64,000 nt of DNA from an uncultured Selenomonadaceae bacterium (GCA_902778455.1 CACYXR010000018.1:1-64000), one strand, 5' to 3'. Counted from the first letter of the stretch, positions 26,803 to 36,497 are shown. Numbers and translations are program-made. Notes: generated by a model not told the origin, from the letters alone.

Positions 26803-28866
26803 TTAAACTTTCACCACCCCAAGAATTTGCAGCTCTACGCTCTGCTCGATCTCCGCATGGGATAGGACAATAACGCCTTCAATCGCACGCTCGACAATCT
26901 TCCGGAAATACGGCCTGACCGCTGGGCTTGTCAGCACAATCGGCTGGTAGCCCATATTCGTCAGCTTCGTCAATTCCGTATTCAGCACCGTCAGGAGCTT
27001 CTGCATCGTATCCGGATCCAGGCTCACATACGAGCCGCGATCCGTTCGCTGCACCGCGCCCGCGATCCGGTTTTCCAACGCCGGATCCAGCGTGATGCAG
27101 GGAATCGTATTATTTTGCAGGTTCTGCTGGGTAATCTGGCGCGCCATCGCATGACGCACATACTCGGTCAGGATATCCGTATCCTTCGTAGCCCGCGCGT
27201 AATCAGCCAGCACCTCGAAAATCGTACTCATATCGCGAATCGAGATGCGTTCCCGCAGAAGATTCGCAAGCACCTTCTGGACCTCTCCCACCGACGGCAT
27301 CTGGGACATGACCTCTTCGACGAGGTTCTCGTTCGTCTTCTTGAGATTGTCCACAAGATCCTGCGTCTCCTTGCGGCCGAGGATCTCATCCGCGTGCGCC
27401 TTGATGACCTCCGTCAAATGCGTCGCCAGCACCGACACCGCATCTACGACCGTATAGCCGTTCAGCTCCGCCTGTTCACGCTGCTGCTCGGTAATCCAGA
27501 GCGCGGGAAGTCCGAAAGCCGGCTCGATGGTCTCGATGCCCGGCACTTCCTCGAACACCGTCCCTGAATTCATCGCGAGGAAGTGATCAAGTAATAATTC
27601 GCCCTTCGCTATCTCAATTCCTTTTAATTTTATGATATAAGCGTTAGGTTTTATCTGGATATTGTCGCGGATACGGATGGTCGGCACCACAAGGCCAAGC
27701 TCCAGCGCGCACTGGCGGCGGATCATGACGATGCGCTCCAAAAGGTCGCCGCCCTGCCCCGTATCGACAAGCGGAATCAGGCTGTAACCGATTTCAAGTT
27801 CCATCGGGTCAACCTGAAGCAGAGAAACAATATTTTCCGGCTTGGTCGCCGCCTGCTTCTCCTTCGCCGCCTGCTGTTTCTTTTCCTCCGCCTGTTCCAC
27901 GGTCGTTTCCTCCGTCCGGCGCAGGGAATAGCCGATAAAACCGGCGATCATGGAAAGCACGAAGAAGGGAATCCCCGGAAGTCCCGGAACAATCGCAAGC
28001 AAGATCAAAACGCCGGACGCGATGAAGAACACGCGCGGGTTGCGAAAAAGCTGGGACACCAAATCGGAGCCGAGATTGTCGCCGTCCGACGCCGAGCGCG
28101 TGACGATAATACCCGTTGCCGTGGAAATCAAAAGCGCGGCAATCTGCCCTACGAGACCGTCGCCGACGGTCAGCAGCGTATACGTCTGGAGCGCCTGCAT
28201 CGCCGTCAGGTTCCGCATCAGCATGCCGATAATAAAACCGCCGCCGATATTGATCAGTGTTATGATAATCGACGCAATCGCGTCGCCCTTGACGAACTTC
28301 GAGGCACCGTCCATAGCGCCGTAAAAACTGGCCTCATCCTGGATCTTCTTTCGCCGTATCTTGGCCTCGGCGTCCGAAATCGCCCCCTGGTTCAGGTCGG
28401 CGTCAATCGCCATCTGCTTGCCCGGCATCGCGTCCAGGGTAAAACGGGCCGCAACCTCGGAAACGCGTTCCGCGCCTTTCGTGATAACCACGAACTGAAT
28501 GACGACGAGTATCAGGAATACGATAAAGCCGACCACGGCATTGCCGCCCACCACGAAATTGCCAAACGCTGTAATGACCTCGCCGGCATAGCCTTCCAGC
28601 AGGATCAGCCGGGTCGAGGAAATATTCAGAGCCAGGCGAAACAGGGTGGTAATCAAAAGGAGCGACGGGAAGACCGAGAAATCCAGCGCTTCAGAATTAT
28701 AAATCGTAACCAGAACGATTACGAGAGAAAGCGTAATGTTGACACAAAGCAGGATATCGAGGAGCATCGTCGGCAAAGGAATGATCATCATCAGGACGAT
28801 CATGATGAGAACAGCCGCGACCAGCACATCGCTATGCTGTTGTATGAAGCTGCCCTTCTCTTCCAT
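26803..28866 (-). CDS. flhA: Flagellar export gate protein FlhA
   Basis: A 687-residue core export component. About eight membrane helices lie in residues 1-315, with the conserved cytoplasmic FHIPEP region represented by AIDADLNQGAISDAEAKIRRKK near 155-175. The large cytoplasmic domain (about 340-687) binds late substrate-chaperone complexes. It ends directly before flhF. Confidence 0.97.
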   Translation of the reverse strand: MEEKGSFIQQHSDVLVAAVLIMIVLMMIIPLPTMLLDILLCVNITLSLVIVLVTIYNSEALDFSVFPSLLLITTLFRLALNISSTRLILLEGYAGEVITAFGNFVVGGNAVVGFIVFLILVVIQFVVITKGAERVSEVAARFTLDAMPGKQMAIDADLNQGAISDAEAKIRRKKIQDEASFYGAMDGASKFVKGDAIASIIITLINIGGGFIIGMLMRNLTAMQALQTYTLLTVGDGLVGQIAALLISTATGIIVTRSASDGDNLGSDLVSQLFRNPRVFFIASGVLILLAIVPGLPGIPFFVLSMIAGFIGYSLRRTEETTVEQAEEKKQQAAKEKQAATKPENIVSLLQVDPMELEIGYSLIPLVDTGQGGDLLERIVMIRRQCALELGLVVPTIRIRDNIQIKPNAYIIKLKGIEIAKGELLLDHFLAMNSGTVFEEVPGIETIEPAFGLPALWITEQQREQAELNGYTVVDAVSVLATHLTEVIKAHADEILGRKETQDLVDNLKKTNENLVEEVMSQMPSVGEVQKVLANLLRERISIRDMSTIFEVLADYARATKDTDILTEYVRHAMARQITQQNLQNNTIPCITLDPALENRIAGAVQRTDRGSYVSLDPDTMQKLLTVLNTELTKLTNMGYQPIVLTSPAVRPYFRKIVERAIEGVIVLSHAEIEQSVELQILGVVKV

Positions 28867-28914
28867 TTCCCGGCTCCTTTATCTATGTGAACGCGCTTCG
28901 ATCCTTATCATGGA

Positions 28915-30045
28915 TCAACCGGCGTAACGGTAAGGATGTTTCAAATGATAAACATAGGCGAGAACCTCAGCCACCGCCTTGTAAAGCTCCGGCGGCACCG
29001 TTTCGCCGATCTCCACCGACGCGAAAAGCGCCCGTGCCAGCGGTTTGTTCTCCACGATCACGACGCCGGCCTCTCGGGCAACGTCTTTTATTTTCAGGGC
29101 TACAAGATCCTGCCCTTTCGCGATGACTTCCGGCGCACGCATCCCCTCCGCATAACGGAGCGCCACCGCGAAATGCGTCGGGTTCGTTACGATGACGTCG
29201 GCCTTCGGCACTTCGCGCATCATGCGCGACATCGCCATTTCTCTTTGTTTCTGCCTGATCTTGCCCTTGATCTGGGGATCGCCTTCCATTTGCTTGAACT
29301 CTTCCTTGACCTCTTGCTTGGTCATCTTGAGCTGCTCATTGTGATCCCATTTCTGGTACATATAATCAAGAATCGCCAGCGCGAAAAAAATCGCGCATAT
29401 CTTGAACGCCATCATGAAAATAATATCGGCGATTTGCGTCATGCTGGCGCTGAGATCGAGATATATGAGCTTTGGCATATGCAAAAGCTCATCCTTCAGG
29501 TTTTCGTATAAAAACAAACCGATAATCAGAATCTTGAACAGAGACTTTATCAGTTCCACCAGTGAACGCTTCGAGAACAAGCGCCCGAAACCGTTGATGG
29601 GATTCAGCTTGTCCAAATCGAAGCCCAAAGGCTCCGTCGTAAAATTCCAACCGACCTGCACCAGATTGATCGCGAGACCGATCAGCATAATGGCAACCAT
29701 GATCGGGAACGCAGTCTTCAGAAGGATCATGACAATGCCGAGGAAAATCCGAAGCACCGTCTCCGTATCCACTGTCGTATTCAAATTGCCGAAAATATAC
29801 GCCGTATACTCTGCAATTTCACTATATATATGCGCGCCGAGAATTTTCATGGCCCAGAAACCGATAAACAGGACAAACGCCGCATTCAGTTCCTGGCTCT
29901 TCGCCACCTGGCCTTTGTTTCTGGCGTCCGACTTCTTTTTTGCCGTCGGCTCTTCTGTCTTCTCGCCTCCATCGTCTGCGAAAAGCTGAAGGTCGAACAG
30001 AAACCGGTTATCGTAAAACTCTGAGGGCTGCGTTGACATTTCCAT
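28915..30045 (-). CDS. flhB: Flagellar export substrate-specificity switch FlhB
   Basis: A 376-residue export protein. The family N-terminus LQLFADDGGEKTEEPTAKKK lies near residue 20, four membrane helices follow, and the autocleavage site is the NPTH in DVIVTNPTHFAVALRY. The start is uncertain: ATG codons at 30045 and 30039 both lie inside the fliR 3' end and neither has a clear ribosome site, so translation is probably coupled to fliR. Confidence 0.93.
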   Translation of the reverse strand: MEMSTQPSEFYDNRFLFDLQLFADDGGEKTEEPTAKKKSDARNKGQVAKSQELNAAFVLFIGFWAMKILGAHIYSEIAEYTAYIFGNLNTTVDTETVLRIFLGIVMILLKTAFPIMVAIMLIGLAINLVQVGWNFTTEPLGFDLDKLNPINGFGRLFSKRSLVELIKSLFKILIIGLFLYENLKDELLHMPKLIYLDLSASMTQIADIIFMMAFKICAIFFALAILDYMYQKWDHNEQLKMTKQEVKEEFKQMEGDPQIKGKIRQKQREMAMSRMMREVPKADVIVTNPTHFAVALRYAEGMRAPEVIAKGQDLVALKIKDVAREAGVVIVENKPLARALFASVEIGETVPPELYKAVAEVLAYVYHLKHPYRYAG

Positions 30046-30790
30046 ACATCGCATTGAACAACACATCCAAAAACAACACATAAAACGGAATCACGATGGA
30101 AAGCACGGAAAGGCCGATAATAATATGCATCGGAACGCCGACGACGAAAATATTCAGCTGCGGCATCGTCCGTGCCAGAATGCCCAGCCCCACATTGGTC
30201 ATCAGCACCGCAAACGTAACGGGAATCGCAATCTGCACACCCGTCGTAAAAATCCCGATGGTAAACTTCGCAATCAGTTCCACCAGCGAAATATTCGGCG
30301 CAAGCGCCAGAAGCGGCACAGAGGTGAAGCTCCCCACCAGCGCCGAGATCAGCGCATGGTGGCCGTTCGTCACGACGAACACGATGAGTCCCAGATTATA
30401 AAGAAAACTTCCGATAAGCGGTATCTGCTGACCGGAAGTCGGGTCCATGACATTGACGATCGAAAATCCTACCTGCATATCCATCATCTTGCCAGCCATA
30501 TTGATCGCCGCAAATGAGACATAGGCCACGAAGCCGATAAGCCAACCAATAAAAAGCTCGCGGACTACCGCCACCGCAAAAGCAATGACAGTCGCCGGCG
30601 CCTGGACAGCCCCCATGCTGTCCACCAACGGGAAAATCGCGAAGGAAATCGCCACTGCCGATCCTACGCGAATCGTCTGCGGGACATTCATACTGCCGAA
30701 AAAAGGCGCAATGACAAACAGCCCGCTCACCCTTGTCAAAAGCAAGAGAAAGACGGCCGCATGATTCTGCATCAAATCGTAAAAATCCAA
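30008..30790 (-). CDS. fliR: Flagellar export protein FliR
   Basis: A 260-residue protein with about six membrane segments, a component of the FliPQR export gate. Conserved features include MVLLLTRVSGLFVIAPFFG-like residues in the first helix and the ELFIGWLIGFV stretch. It sits between fliQ and flhB in the standard order; its 3' end overlaps the likely flhB start. Confidence 0.95.
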   Translation of the reverse strand: MDFYDLMQNHAAVFLLLLTRVSGLFVIAPFFGSMNVPQTIRVGSAVAISFAIFPLVDSMGAVQAPATVIAFAVAVVRELFIGWLIGFVAYVSFAAINMAGKMMDMQVGFSIVNVMDPTSGQQIPLIGSFLYNLGLIVFVVTNGHHALISALVGSFTSVPLLALAPNISLVELIAKFTIGIFTTGVQIAIPVTFAVLMTNVGLGILARTMPQLNIFVVGVPMHIIIGLSVLSIVIPFYVLFLDVLFNAMYGNVNAALRVLR

Positions 30791-30811
30791 AACGCCTTCC
30801 CCGCTTTATCA

Positions 30812-31081
30812 TCAGCCGATGTACATCGGCAGATTCACGAAAATACCCGACACATACTCCACCATAATACGGAGCATCCACGGCCCGAAAATCAGGATTG
30901 CCACAAACACCGCGACAATCTTCGGAATAAAGGCCAGCGTCTGCTCCTGGATGGACGTCGTCGTCTGGAAAATACTGACCGCGAGGCCAACCATAAGGCC
31001 AAGCCCAAGCATCGGCGCGGCGACAAGAAGAACGACCATCAAAGCCTGTTGGCCGATCTGGACGACCACATCGCCCGACAT
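30812..31081 (-). CDS. fliQ: Flagellar export protein FliQ
   Basis: An 89-residue protein with two membrane hairpin helices, part of the FliPQR gate. Features are ALMVVLLVAAPMLGLGLMVG and the TSIQEQTLAFIPKI turn conserved in all FliQ/SctS proteins. Confidence 0.96.
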   Translation of the reverse strand: MSGDVVVQIGQQALMVVLLVAAPMLGLGLMVGLAVSIFQTTTSIQEQTLAFIPKIVAVFVAILIFGPWMLRIMVEYVSGIFVNLPMYIG

Positions 31082-31162
31082 CGCCTCATCCCCTTAAAAA
31101 CAACTGATTAAAATCCAATCCAGGAAACAACCCGCCGAGTGTTTCCCGTGATACGCGCACAT

Positions 31163-31921
31163 CTACTTGAAGCTCACAATCAAAGACCGTATCAAAAGCT
31201 GCCAGCCGTCCACCATCACAAACAACAAAATCTTGAACGGCATCGAAATCATGACCGGCGGCAGCATCATCATGCCCATGCCCATCAGCGTACTCGCGAC
31301 GATCATGTCTATGACGATGAACGGAATGTATATCATAAAACCAATCTGGAACGCCGTCTTCAGTTCACTGATCACATACGCCGGAATCAGCGTAAACGTC
31401 GAAACATCGTCCTGCGTATCCGGGCGAGCGTCCCCCGCAAGGTTCACAAAAAGAGCCAAATCCGCTTCGCGGGTCTGCTTGAACATGAACTCCCGCATCG
31501 GAGCCACCACATTTTTCAGCGCCTCTTCCTGCGAAATCTGTCCCGCCAAATACGGCTGCAAGCCCTGCTCGTTGGCCACGCTCCAATACGGCCCCATGAT
31601 GTATACCGTCAGGAACAGCGCCAAGGCGATGACCACCTGATTCGGCGGTACATTCTGCGTAGAAAGCGCGTTCCGCAGGAAGCCGATGACCACCACGATA
31701 CGCACGAACGCCGTCGTCATCAAAAGAATTGACGGAGCGATTGACAGGATCGTCAGCACCGCCAGGATCTGTAGCGTCACCGCCACATCCTGCGGATTGT
31801 TTGACGAACCGACATTGATGTCAATATTCGGGATCAGAGGCGCCGCCCAGCCGACTTTCGCCATCAGCAAAAAAGAAAGCAGGGCTCCCATGCAAATGAG
31901 AGTCCGCCGCTTATTCAACAC
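31163..31921 (-). CDS. fliP: Flagellar export protein FliP
   Basis: A gate component of about 252 residues with a cleavable-looking signal segment (LICMGALLSFLLMAKVGWAA) and four membrane helices. Signatures are TAFVRIVVVIGFLRNALS and the C-terminal PFKILLFVMVDGWQLL. The GTG at 31921 lies nine bases after GAGAAGGGG; longer readings overlap fliO and lack a ribosome site. Confidence 0.94.
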   Translation of the reverse strand: MLNKRRTLICMGALLSFLLMAKVGWAAPLIPNIDINVGSSNNPQDVAVTLQILAVLTILSIAPSILLMTTAFVRIVVVIGFLRNALSTQNVPPNQVVIALALFLTVYIMGPYWSVANEQGLQPYLAGQISQEEALKNVVAPMREFMFKQTREADLALFVNLAGDARPDTQDDVSTFTLIPAYVISELKTAFQIGFMIYIPFIVIDMIVASTLMGMGMMMLPPVMISMPFKILLFVMVDGWQLLIRSLIVSFK

Positions 31922-31937
31922 ACCGCACAACCCCTTC

Positions 31938-32471
31938 TCATCTGCGGTATCCCCCATCGCGAAACAGCGACGGTATTCTCTTCGCAAGCTGTTCCAATGT
32001 TCCCATTTGCGAAGAAAATATATCCACCCCGCCGGATGGGGCCAAAGAGCTGCGATGCAGCCGCTCTATCTCCTCCGAATCCGTGATCTCCCTGAGAAGC
32101 GTAATCGAATGCTCGGTCACGCCGAGCACGAATACCCGTTCCGCCAGTTCCACAACGCAAACCGAACGATTCGGTCCAAGCGGAAGATGGGCCAGCAGAT
32201 GACCGCCGGAAGCGCCTGTCGCCTTCGCGAAATGCCCGGCCAAAAAACGCGACGCGAAATAGGCCAGCACCAGAACGAAAGCGAATACCGCAAGGAGACT
32301 CAAGAGATAAGCCAGCGTCGACCACCACGATACCCCGGTCGGCCTTGGATCAGGCTCCGTATAACCGGACAGATAGCCGCCCTCCGCTGCCCATGCCAAA
32401 GCATCCGGCAGCGCAAACAGCAGCACTGCCAGCCCCAAAAAGGCCGCAGCACGGAGCCATCGCCGCATCAT
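31938..32471 (-). CDS. fliO: Flagellar biosynthesis protein FliO
   Basis: A 177-residue protein with a signal-like N-terminus, a membrane helix (about 48-70) and a cytoplasmic domain (GPNRSVCVVELAERVFVLGVT) typical of FliO/FliZ. FliO assists FliP assembly. Its start overlaps the cheY stop (TGATG). Confidence 0.88.
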   Translation of the reverse strand: MMRRWLRAAAFLGLAVLLFALPDALAWAAEGGYLSGYTEPDPRPTGVSWWSTLAYLLSLLAVFAFVLVLAYFASRFLAGHFAKATGASGGHLLAHLPLGPNRSVCVVELAERVFVLGVTEHSITLLREITDSEEIERLHRSSLAPSGGVDIFSSQMGTLEQLAKRIPSLFRDGGYRR

Positions 32472-32833
32472 CAGCCGACAGCTTTGCGGACAGCCTCAAG
32501 GACGCGGTCTGCCTGGAACGGCTTTACGATAAAGTCGCGGGCTCCCGCCTGGATTGCTTCGATAACCATTGCCTGCTGGCCCATGGCGCTGCACATAACG
32601 ATCTTCGCATTCGCGTCGATCTTCTTGATTTCCTTGACAGCGCTGATACCGTCCATTTCCGGCATCGTAATATCCATCGTCGTAAGGTCAGGCTTCAGCT
32701 CCTGATACTTCTCAACGGCCTTCATACCGTTTTCCGCTTCGCCGACGACTTCATATCCATTCTTCGACAGAATGTCCTTAACCATCATCCGCATGAATGC
32801 CGCGTCATCAACGACCAAAACTCTGACTGCCAT
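32471..32833 (-). CDS. cheY: Chemotaxis response regulator CheY
   Basis: A single-domain receiver of 120 residues. Asp9/Asp10, phospho-acceptor Asp54 (TTMDITMPEMDG), the Ser/Thr of CSAMG and Lys in VKPF are present. CheY-P binds FliM and FliY at the switch. The ATG at 32833 is better placed relative to AGGAG than one nine bases upstream. Its place between fliY and fliO is as in Bacillus. Confidence 0.96.
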   Translation of the reverse strand: MAVRVLVVDDAAFMRMMVKDILSKNGYEVVGEAENGMKAVEKYQELKPDLTTMDITMPEMDGISAVKEIKKIDANAKIVMCSAMGQQAMVIEAIQAGARDFIVKPFQADRVLEAVRKAVG

Positions 32834-32923
32834 GTTGTTCATCTCTCCTCTTTATCTTGGAATATAGAACTCCACTGATACTATTATATAAAAAACTTGC
32901 GATTTGCACAAGGCAAAAGCGAA

Positions 32924-34186
32924 TTATTGCAATTTTGCCGCGCGCTCCTCCGGACTGACAATATCCGTGATGCGGACGCCGAAATTCTCGTCGATGACGA
33001 CGACTTCGCCTTTTGCCAGGAACTTGCCGTTGACATGGATATCGACCGGCTCGCCCGCGAGCTTATCCAGCTCGACGATGGAACCGTTCGTCAACTCCAG
33101 GACTTCCTTGATCGACTTCTTCGTCCGCCCAAGTTCCACCGTCACCTGGAGAGGAACATCGAGGATCAGGCCGATATTCGCATCGTTGACCTGGAGCGGG
33201 GCCGTCGCCAGCGGTGTAAACTGTGCCGGCTGTACCGGAACTCCGGCTGCCACGCGCGCCTGCTGTCCATACACCGGCTGCGGAGCCATTGGCATCGGAG
33301 CCGCCGCCGGCATTGGAGCCGCTTGCGGCGGCGGGGGCGGCGGAGCTGCCGCGGGCGCCGGAGGCGGCGGGGGCGGCGGCGGCGCTACCGAAGGCGCCGG
33401 AGGCGGCGGTGGAGGCGGCGGCGCTACCTCTTCTTCTGCCGCGCCGCTGTTCATCAAAGCGTCCACCATTTCCGTCGCGATGCCGATTGGCAGGATCTGC
33501 ATGATCTCGCTGTCGATCAGCCCGTCAACCTCCATCCGGAACGAGGTCTTGACGATGGTCTCATCCGAGGACACAATCTCCGTGACCTTGTCCTCCGAGC
33601 CCAGATCGATCAGATTCACCTTCGGCGGCGAAATATCGATTTTCTTGTTGAACATAGACGAGAGCGACGTCGCGACGGCGCCCATCATCTGATTCATCGC
33701 CTCGCCCACCGCACTCATATGGATCTCGTTCAGATCCTCCGGCGGGGCCGTACCGTCGCCGCCCATCATCAAATCGGCGATGATGCAGGCGTCGCTCGCC
33801 TGGATCGCGAGAATATTGTTGCCGTCAATGCCGACCGTATAGCCGACCTCGACGATCAAATACGGCATCGGGTAACTTTCCCGGATCGCGCTCATCGTGG
33901 CCATGGACACCGTCGGCGTCGTAATCGAGACCTTATGGCCCAAGAGCACGGAAAGCGTCGTCGCGGCGCTGCCCATCGAGATATTTCCTATCTCCCCGAG
34001 AGCGTCTTTTTGCATATCCGACAGAGGATCATCCACCACCGGAGACGCGTCGCCGCCCGCGGAAGCATCTCCCGCAGGCGCTGCCTCTTCGGGCGGCGCT
34101 TCCGCAGCCGGAGCGTCGCCCGACGGCAAACCGCCGCCGTTCAGCAGGGCATCGATCTCCTCCTGCGAAATCATATCATCACTCAT
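32924..34186 (-). CDS. fliY: Flagellar motor switch phosphatase FliY
   Basis: A 420-residue FliN/CheC hybrid. The N-terminus MSDDMISQEEIDALLNG resembles the CheY-P-binding tail of FliM. The CheC-like domain has two catalytic helices, LGEIGNISMGSAATTL and VGEAMNQMMGAVATSL, each with Glu and Asn. An exceptional proline-rich linker (about 255-325, several runs of eight Pro) leads to the C-terminal SpoA/FliN domain (PLQVTVELGRTKKSIKEVL). It is in the C ring and dephosphorylates CheY-P. Confidence 0.95.
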   Translation of the reverse strand: MSDDMISQEEIDALLNGGGLPSGDAPAAEAPPEEAAPAGDASAGGDASPVVDDPLSDMQKDALGEIGNISMGSAATTLSVLLGHKVSITTPTVSMATMSAIRESYPMPYLIVEVGYTVGIDGNNILAIQASDACIIADLMMGGDGTAPPEDLNEIHMSAVGEAMNQMMGAVATSLSSMFNKKIDISPPKVNLIDLGSEDKVTEIVSSDETIVKTSFRMEVDGLIDSEIMQILPIGIATEMVDALMNSGAAEEEVAPPPPPPPPAPSVAPPPPPPPPAPAAAPPPPPPQAAPMPAAAPMPMAPQPVYGQQARVAAGVPVQPAQFTPLATAPLQVNDANIGLILDVPLQVTVELGRTKKSIKEVLELTNGSIVELDKLAGEPVDIHVNGKFLAKGEVVVIDENFGVRITDIVSPEERAAKLQ

Positions 34187-35183
34187 CGGTATCTTCATCT
34201 CCCTCTGGCGCCACTCGTGTTATCTGAATGGCCGATTTTTTCCCGAAGGTGCCCGGACGGCAGAAAAACTTCCGTCTCGTCCCGATCATGACCGGCAGCT
34301 CCGATTGGACTTTTGTATCAAGCTGCAAAACATCCCCATATCCCAGCATCAGGAACTCCCGGATCGAAATATTGATTGTCCCCATCTCGACAATCAGCGG
34401 AACCTTCGTCTTCTCGATTTTCCGCTGCAAAATCTCCACATGCTCGGGGCGGCTCTCCTTCGACACCGACGACGCCACCCAGAAAGTCGTCGTCAGTTTC
34501 GACATGATCGGCTCCAGCACAAGATAAGGAATACAGATATTCATGAACCCCTCGACCTCGCCGGTCACGATCTTCAGCGTAATGATGACCACCATATCGC
34601 TTGGGGGAACAATCTGCACGAAGACCGGATTCGATTCCATGACCTCCAGCCGCGGATCCATCTTCACTACATTTTCCCACGCATCCCGGAAAAAATCAAT
34701 GGCCTTCGCGAAAGTCTTGCGAATGACAGCCTCCTCGATCTCCGTAAGGCTGCGCGGTTTGACGGTATTCGCGCCAGTGCCGCCGAAAACGCGGTCGATA
34801 ATCGAAAACGCGATGCTCGTATTGAGCTCCATGACGATATTGCCTTTGAGCGGGGGAACCGCCAACACCCCGATAACGCTCGGGTTCGCCAAAGACTGCA
34901 CAAACTCCTGATAAGTGAGCTGCTCGACGGAAGCCACTTCGACGTCGACCATGCTGCGAAGACTGGTGGACAGGTAAGTATTCAGAAGCCGGCCGAAATT
35001 GTCGTGGAGCATCTGGAGCGTTCGTATCTGATCCTTGGAGAATTTGTCCGGCCGTTTGAAATCGTAAACCTTGACCTTCTTCTGATCCTCCTCGGCCTTG
35101 ACCTGGTTCGCGTCCACCGACCCGTCTGACAACGCCGACAACAGCTTATCTATCTCAGACTGTGAAAGTACGTCCTCTGCCAA
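34179..35183 (-). CDS. fliM: Flagellar motor switch protein FliM
   Basis: A 334-residue C-ring protein. The CheY-P-binding N-terminus LSQSEIDKLLSALSDG is followed by a CheC-like middle domain with GGTGANT and a C-terminal SpoA domain (LIVEMGTINISIREFLMLG). Its stop lies inside the fliY start region, a short overlap that suggests coupling. Confidence 0.96.
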   Translation of the reverse strand: MAEDVLSQSEIDKLLSALSDGSVDANQVKAEEDQKKVKVYDFKRPDKFSKDQIRTLQMLHDNFGRLLNTYLSTSLRSMVDVEVASVEQLTYQEFVQSLANPSVIGVLAVPPLKGNIVMELNTSIAFSIIDRVFGGTGANTVKPRSLTEIEEAVIRKTFAKAIDFFRDAWENVVKMDPRLEVMESNPVFVQIVPPSDMVVIITLKIVTGEVEGFMNICIPYLVLEPIMSKLTTTFWVASSVSKESRPEHVEILQRKIEKTKVPLIVEMGTINISIREFLMLGYGDVLQLDTKVQSELPVMIGTRRKFFCRPGTFGKKSAIQITRVAPEGDEDTDE

Positions 35184-35219
35184 TCTTCACCCCCCCTTCG
35201 GCAACAGAGTGTCCGGCTG

Positions 35220-35786
35220 TCACTGCAAAACGAAACTCGTAATATACACGCCGTAGACCGTGCCCTCGCCCAACTCGTGGTTGACCTCGGTCTTGATCTT
35301 CTCCTTCAGAGCGTCCTGCTTCGCCGCATCGTAGCCGTCCAAAGGCTCCGAACGGAGAATATGGAGCACCGTATCCATCAACTTCGTCTCCGCGACAGGA
35401 TTCAGCTTTCCTTCCGTAACGACCTCTTTCTTGCCGGGATTCAGCTCGATCATGATGCCGATCTTCAGGAAATGACCTGCCTTCACGCCGCCGACATTGA
35501 CAAGGATACCCTCCTTCGGGTCTCCCAGCTTCACAAACACACCCGGATCGTGATAACGCGCAGCGCCGCCGCCGTCATCATTCTTCGAGCTCGTCACCAG
35601 CTTCGACGCGACGAAATATGCGATGCCGCCCGCCAGCGCAATGCCGACCAGCACGAGCACGACAATCGCGATTGCCATCACCGGCAGCTTCTTTTTCGGC
35701 TTTTCTTCCGCGCCTTCCTCTCCCTCGACGCCTTCCGGCTTATCCTTTTCCTCTTCCTCGGCCGCCGGCTTTTTCTCGTCCGCCAT
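35220..35786 (-). CDS. fliL: Flagellar basal body protein FliL
   Basis: A 188-residue single-pass membrane protein. A charged Glu/Lys N-terminal tail of about 35 residues precedes one helix (PVMAIAIVVLVLVGIALAGG) and the periplasmic FliL domain. FliL supports stator function. ATG at 35786 is nine bases after AGGAG. motA and motB, often nearby in relatives, are absent. Confidence 0.93.
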   Translation of the reverse strand: MADEKKPAAEEEEKDKPEGVEGEEGAEEKPKKKLPVMAIAIVVLVLVGIALAGGIAYFVASKLVTSSKNDDGGGAARYHDPGVFVKLGDPKEGILVNVGGVKAGHFLKIGIMIELNPGKKEVVTEGKLNPVAETKLMDTVLHILRSEPLDGYDAAKQDALKEKIKTEVNHELGEGTVYGVYITSFVLQ

Positions 35787-35876
35787 GAACAATCACTCCT
35801 TTGCAAGCAATCTCTCTGCTCATATATTGAATAATGCCTTTATCCCAACGGGCATACGCCCGTCATAGGTACGATA

Positions 35877-36074
35877 CTACTTATGCAAAGCACGGCGATA
35901 GGCCATCACACGCCGGACTACCTCGTCCATCGGCTCATCGACGATCAGCTTCTTGCCGTTGATCAGCGTCACCACCGTATCCGGCGTCTCCTCAATCGTC
36001 TCGATTACCTCGGCGTTCAGGATAAAAATGCCTTTCTTGTTGACCTCGGAATTGAACTTCGTAAGCTTGATCAT
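35877..36074 (-). CDS. flbD: FlbD family flagellar protein
   Basis: A 65-residue protein starting MIKLTKFNSE with the family motif ETPDTVVTLINGKKLIVDEP. FlbD sits between flgE and the motor genes in many Firmicutes; its function is not established. The start at 36074 has GGGAG upstream. It has its own promoters because the cassette array separates it from flgE. Confidence 0.93.
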   Translation of the reverse strand: MIKLTKFNSEVNKKGIFILNAEVIETIEETPDTVVTLINGKKLIVDEPMDEVVRRVMAYRRALHK

Positions 36075-36122
36075 AGGACACGCTCCCGTTTCTACATGAA
36101 AAATACATACATTGACTAATCT

Positions 36123-36128
36123 ATTATA
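36123..36128 (-). promoter_or_regulatory. -10 box close to flbD
   Basis: A TATAAT on the minus strand, 49 bases ahead of the flbD ATG, preceded at 17 bases only by a poor -35 (TTTCCG-like). Confidence 0.4.
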
Positions 36129-36226
36129 CAACAAAACCCTGCCCGACGGAAAGCCTAAAAACAGCTTTCCGATGAAACAAGGAAAAAAGTCTTATTTGTT
36201 TTTCATTTTTAGTCTATTTTTTTTGA

Positions 36227-36255
36227 ATTATATCATACAATTCAGGCACGGACAA
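36227..36255 (-). promoter_or_regulatory. Promoter for the flbD-fliL-... half of the operon
   Basis: On the minus strand TTGTCC (36250-36255), 17 bases, TATAAT (36227-36232). It lies just beyond the strong hairpin at 36284-36326, so it can restart transcription downstream of the cassette array. Confidence 0.65.
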
Positions 36256-36283
36256 CAAAAAGCAAGATTATACAGCGGTGAAC

Positions 36284-36326
36284 AAGCAGAAAGAATCCCC
36301 GGCAAAGCCGGGGATTCTTTCTGCTT
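36284..36326. terminator. Strong bidirectional hairpin at the end of the cassette array
   Basis: A perfect 19-bp stem (arms beginning AAGCAGAAAGAATCCCC) with a 5-base loop. It lies directly after flgE-tail copy 1 and shares the CCCCGGC/GCCGGGG core with the terminators after flgE and tail copy 3. Few T residues follow, so efficiency is uncertain. Confidence 0.7.
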
Positions 36327-36337
36327 GCCCTTCAATT

Positions 36338-36452
36338 TTGCCGCTTCATGTTGATCAACGTTTCAAGCATTTCATCGAAAGTGGTAATGATCATCTTGGA
36401 GTTGGACTGGAAACCGCGCTGGGTGATGATCATGGCGGTGAACTCGTTGACG
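36338..36452 (-). pseudogene. flgE 3'-end fragment, copy 1
   Basis: The minus strand reads [18 protein letters not shown] then [18 protein letters not shown], the FlgE C-terminal D0 helix. It has one extra codon (Met) and the stop changed to CAA. Its upstream edge, where flgE similarity stops, is at the same base as in copy 3. No start codon or upstream flgE sequence remains. Confidence 0.85.
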
Positions 36453-36468
36453 TTTTTCACGGGCATTC

Positions 36469-36497
36469 TTGCATACAATAGTTCTTTATGCTACAAT
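36469..36497 (+). promoter_or_regulatory. Promoter of toxin mRNA, unit 1
   Basis: TTGCAT (36469-36474), 17 bases, TACAAT (36492-36497). The same boxes and spacing recur in unit 2. Confidence 0.82.
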
